Positions 62,282 to 64,000 of a DNA stretch of 64,000 nt are shown one piece after another. The notes under the pieces were generated by a model. That model saw only the letters and a list, made by a program, of their open reading frames with translations. It did not search any database and was not told the DNA's origin. The DNA is from Gammaproteobacteria bacterium (lineage in GTDB: Bacteria > Pseudomonadota > Gammaproteobacteria > Steroidobacterales > Steroidobacteraceae). The position numbers and the translations under genes are program-made. Where the stretch lies: the NCBI GenBank assembly GCA_018970145.1, contig JAGWWY010000006.1, positions 62,001 to 126,000 of the forward strand, given 5' to 3'. The first letter of the stretch is position 1; every line of letters starts with the position of its first letter.

Positions 62282-64000
62282 GTGTTGTCCGCCGAACTTG
62301 AAAACTGCCTGAACAAGGCCTTCCAGCTGGCGCGCGACGGCCGTCACGAATTCCTCACCGTCGAGCATCTGCTCGCCTCGATACTGGAGACGGCGCCCGT
62401 GAAAGACGTGCTGCGCACCTGCGGAGCCGATGTCGCCGTGCTCGCCAAGGATCTGCTCGATCACATCGAGCAGAGCACGCCGCGCCTGCCCGAGGGTGAC
62501 GATCGCGAGGTACAACCGACGCTCGGTTTCCAACGTGTGCTGCAGCGCGCCGTGTTCCACGTGCAATCAAGCGGCCGCAAGGAAGTTGCCGTGACGAACG
62601 TGCTCGTTGCCATTTTCAGCGAGAAGCAGAGCCACGCGGTGTTTCTGCTGAGTCGCCAAGATGTCTCGCGCCTCGATGTCGTCAATTACATCTCGCACGG
62701 GATGTCGAAGGGCGACGACGAAAAGGCGGGCTCAAAGGAGGAGACGCCGGCCGTGGCGGCGGCGGCCGAGGGCGAGAGCGCGAGTGCACTCGAGAAATAC
62801 GCGACCAATCTCAACAAGCTCGCCGAGGAGGGCAAGATCGATCCCTTGATCGGCCGCGAGCTCGAGGTCGAGCGCACCATCGAAATTTTGTGTCGTCGCC
62901 GCAAGAACAATCCGCTCTACGTGGGCGAGGCCGGTGTCGGCAAAACGGCGATCGCCGAGGGCTTGGCGCGTCGCATCGTGGAGGGTCAGGTACCCGAAGT
63001 GCTCACCGGTTGCACCATCTACTCGCTCGACCTCGGCTCATTGATCGCGGGTACGAAGTATCGCGGTGATTTCGAAAAGCGTTTGAAATCCGTACTCGCC
63101 GAACTCAAGAAGCAGCCGGGCGCCGTGTTGTTCATCGACGAAATTCACACCGTCATCGGTGCAGGCGCTGCCTCGGGCGGCGTGATGGACGCGTCGAATC
63201 TCATCAAGCCGGTGCTCAGCAATGGCGAGTTGCGCTGTATCGGGTCGACGACTTACCAGGAATACCGCGGCATCTTCGAGAAAGATCATGCGCTCGCGCG
63301 TCGCTTCCAGAAGATCGACGTCGTCGAGCCGAGCGTGGCCGAAACGATCGAAATCTTGAAAGGCTTGCGCAGTCGTTTCGAAGAGCATCATCGAGTCAAA
63401 TACACCGACGGCGCATTGAAGGCGGCGGCAGAGTTGTCGGCCCGTCACATCAACGAGCGGCATTTGCCCGATAAGGCGATCGACGTGGTCGATGAAGCCG
63501 GCGCGCGCCTGCGCGTGAAGGGTCTCACCGAGCAGGCCGCGACGGTGGATGTCGAACAGATCGAAGATGTCGTGGCGCGTATCGCCCGTATTCCGCCCAA
63601 GACGGTCTCGAGCAACGACAAGGAAGTGCTGCGAAACCTGGAGCGCAACCTCAAGCTCGTGATTTACGGTCAGGACAAGGCGGTCGAAACTTTGACCGAC
63701 GCCATCAAGATGTCGCGCTCGGGGCTCGGCGATGAACGCAAGCCGGTCGGCAGTTTTCTATTTGCCGGGCCGACGGGTGTCGGCAAGACCGAAGTCACGC
63801 GTCAGTTGGCCGTCGCACTTGGCATCGAGTTCCTACGCTTCGATATGTCCGAATACATGGAGCGTCACACGGTATCCCGTTTGATCGGTGCGCCGCCCGG
63901 GTATGTCGGCTTTGATCAGGGCGGGCTCCTGACCGAAGCGATTGCGAAGCATCCGCACGCGGTGCTGCTGTTGGATGAGATCGAGAAGGCACACCCGGAT
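62282..64000 (+). CDS. clpA: ATP-dependent Clp protease ATP-binding subunit ClpA, 5' part
   Basis: Starts at GTG ([31 protein letters not shown]) and stays open for 573 codons to the window edge; the C-terminus is outside. ClpA is the double-ring unfoldase of ClpAP. The N-domain that binds ClpS comes first; the first AAA module has Walker [16 protein letters not shown] and Walker [20 protein letters not shown]. The second begins [22 protein letters not shown], and the window ends within its Walker B ([13 protein letters not shown]). Only residues beyond this point are missing. Confidence 0.97.
   Translation, partial: MLSAELENCLNKAFQLARDGRHEFLTVEHLLASILETAPVKDVLRTCGADVAVLAKDLLDHIEQSTPRLPEGDDREVQPTLGFQRVLQRAVFHVQSSGRKEVAVTNVLVAIFSEKQSHAVFLLSRQDVSRLDVVNYISHGMSKGDDEKAGSKEETPAVAAAAEGESASALEKYATNLNKLAEEGKIDPLIGRELEVERTIEILCRRRKNNPLYVGEAGVGKTAIAEGLARRIVEGQVPEVLTGCTIYSLDLGSLIAGTKYRGDFEKRLKSVLAELKKQPGAVLFIDEIHTVIGAGAASGGVMDASNLIKPVLSNGELRCIGSTTYQEYRGIFEKDHALARRFQKIDVVEPSVAETIEILKGLRSRFEEHHRVKYTDGALKAAAELSARHINERHLPDKAIDVVDEAGARLRVKGLTEQAATVDVEQIEDVVARIARIPPKTVSSNDKEVLRNLERNLKLVIYGQDKAVETLTDAIKMSRSGLGDERKPVGSFLFAGPTGVGKTEVTRQLAVALGIEFLRFDMSEYMERHTVSRLIGAPPGYVGFDQGGLLTEAIAKHPHAVLLLDEIEKAHPD

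Noticed and set aside
1-64000. CRISPR arrays, tRNA or rRNA genes, insertion sequences, prophage or integrase genes
   Set aside because: None seen: no regularly spaced repeats, no tRNA-like cloverleaf in the gaps, and no transposase or integrase motifs in any frame that could be supported.

Overview
The window is chromosomal DNA from a GC-rich gammaproteobacterium. Order and content (an rpfE-like gene with recJ, prfB with its +1 frameshift, and lysS; rpoE-rseA-rseB near lepA-lepB-rnc-era-recO-pdxJ; lolC/E/D-comEC-exbB/D-msbA-lpxK-kdsB; rne/rluC; yceD-rpmF-plsX-fabH; clpS-clpA) resemble the Xanthomonadales/Nevskiales side of the class. That placement is an inference from synteny and protein motifs; no rRNA or tRNA gene, IS element, prophage or CRISPR array was seen. 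Coding density is very high, many neighbours overlap by 4 bases (ATGA) or as TGATG, and three convergent pairs overlap at their 3' ends.

Layout. 1-6 kb: end of pcm, an Mth938-fold protein, rpfE-like, recJ, prfB, lysS. 6-11 kb: ygfZ, then a succinate dehydrogenase operon (an SDHAF4-type factor, sdhC, D, A, B, E). 10.8-13.6 kb: rpoE with a sigma-E-type promoter of its own, rseA, rseB and a glutaredoxin-like gene. 13.6-22.8 kb: lepA, lepB, rnc, era, recO, pdxJ, a PolB-type exonuclease, rlmD, nagZ. 22.8-26.8 kb (minus): mfd and csiV. 26.9-37.2 kb: lipoprotein export (lolC, E, D), comEC, an ExbB/ExbD pair, msbA, lpxK, a Trm112-like gene, kdsB. 37.2-42 kb: rne, rluC, maf. 42-44.8 kb: yceD-rpmF-plsX-fabH, closed by a hairpin terminator. 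44.8-49.1 kb: an Lpp-like lipoprotein, two glycosyltransferases and a PYROXD2-like flavoprotein. 49.1-56 kb: the SOS mutasome region. 56-61.9 kb (minus): a small charged protein and type II secretion genes gspC-D-E-F. 61.9-64 kb: clpS and the 5' part of clpA.

The most unusual stretch is the SOS region. A consensus LexA box lies between lexA and a divergent flavoprotein gene. lexA is followed by an unrecognised 75-codon gene with a strong ribosome binding site, then imuA and imuB. A toxin-antitoxin pair of AT-richer composition separates imuB from dnaE2. Its toxin is split by a one-base frameshift, its RHH antitoxin is intact, and an 8-bp inverted repeat just upstream of the toxin abuts the separate LexA-controlled promoter of dnaE2. 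ImuB also has an atypical N-terminus.

Other points worth checking are a cysteine-free GspE, a ComEC whose C-terminal metallo-beta-lactamase domain has lost its metal motif, an Lpp-like protein with adjacent internal cysteines, and promoters at clpS and yceD that predict leaderless or nearly leaderless mRNAs.
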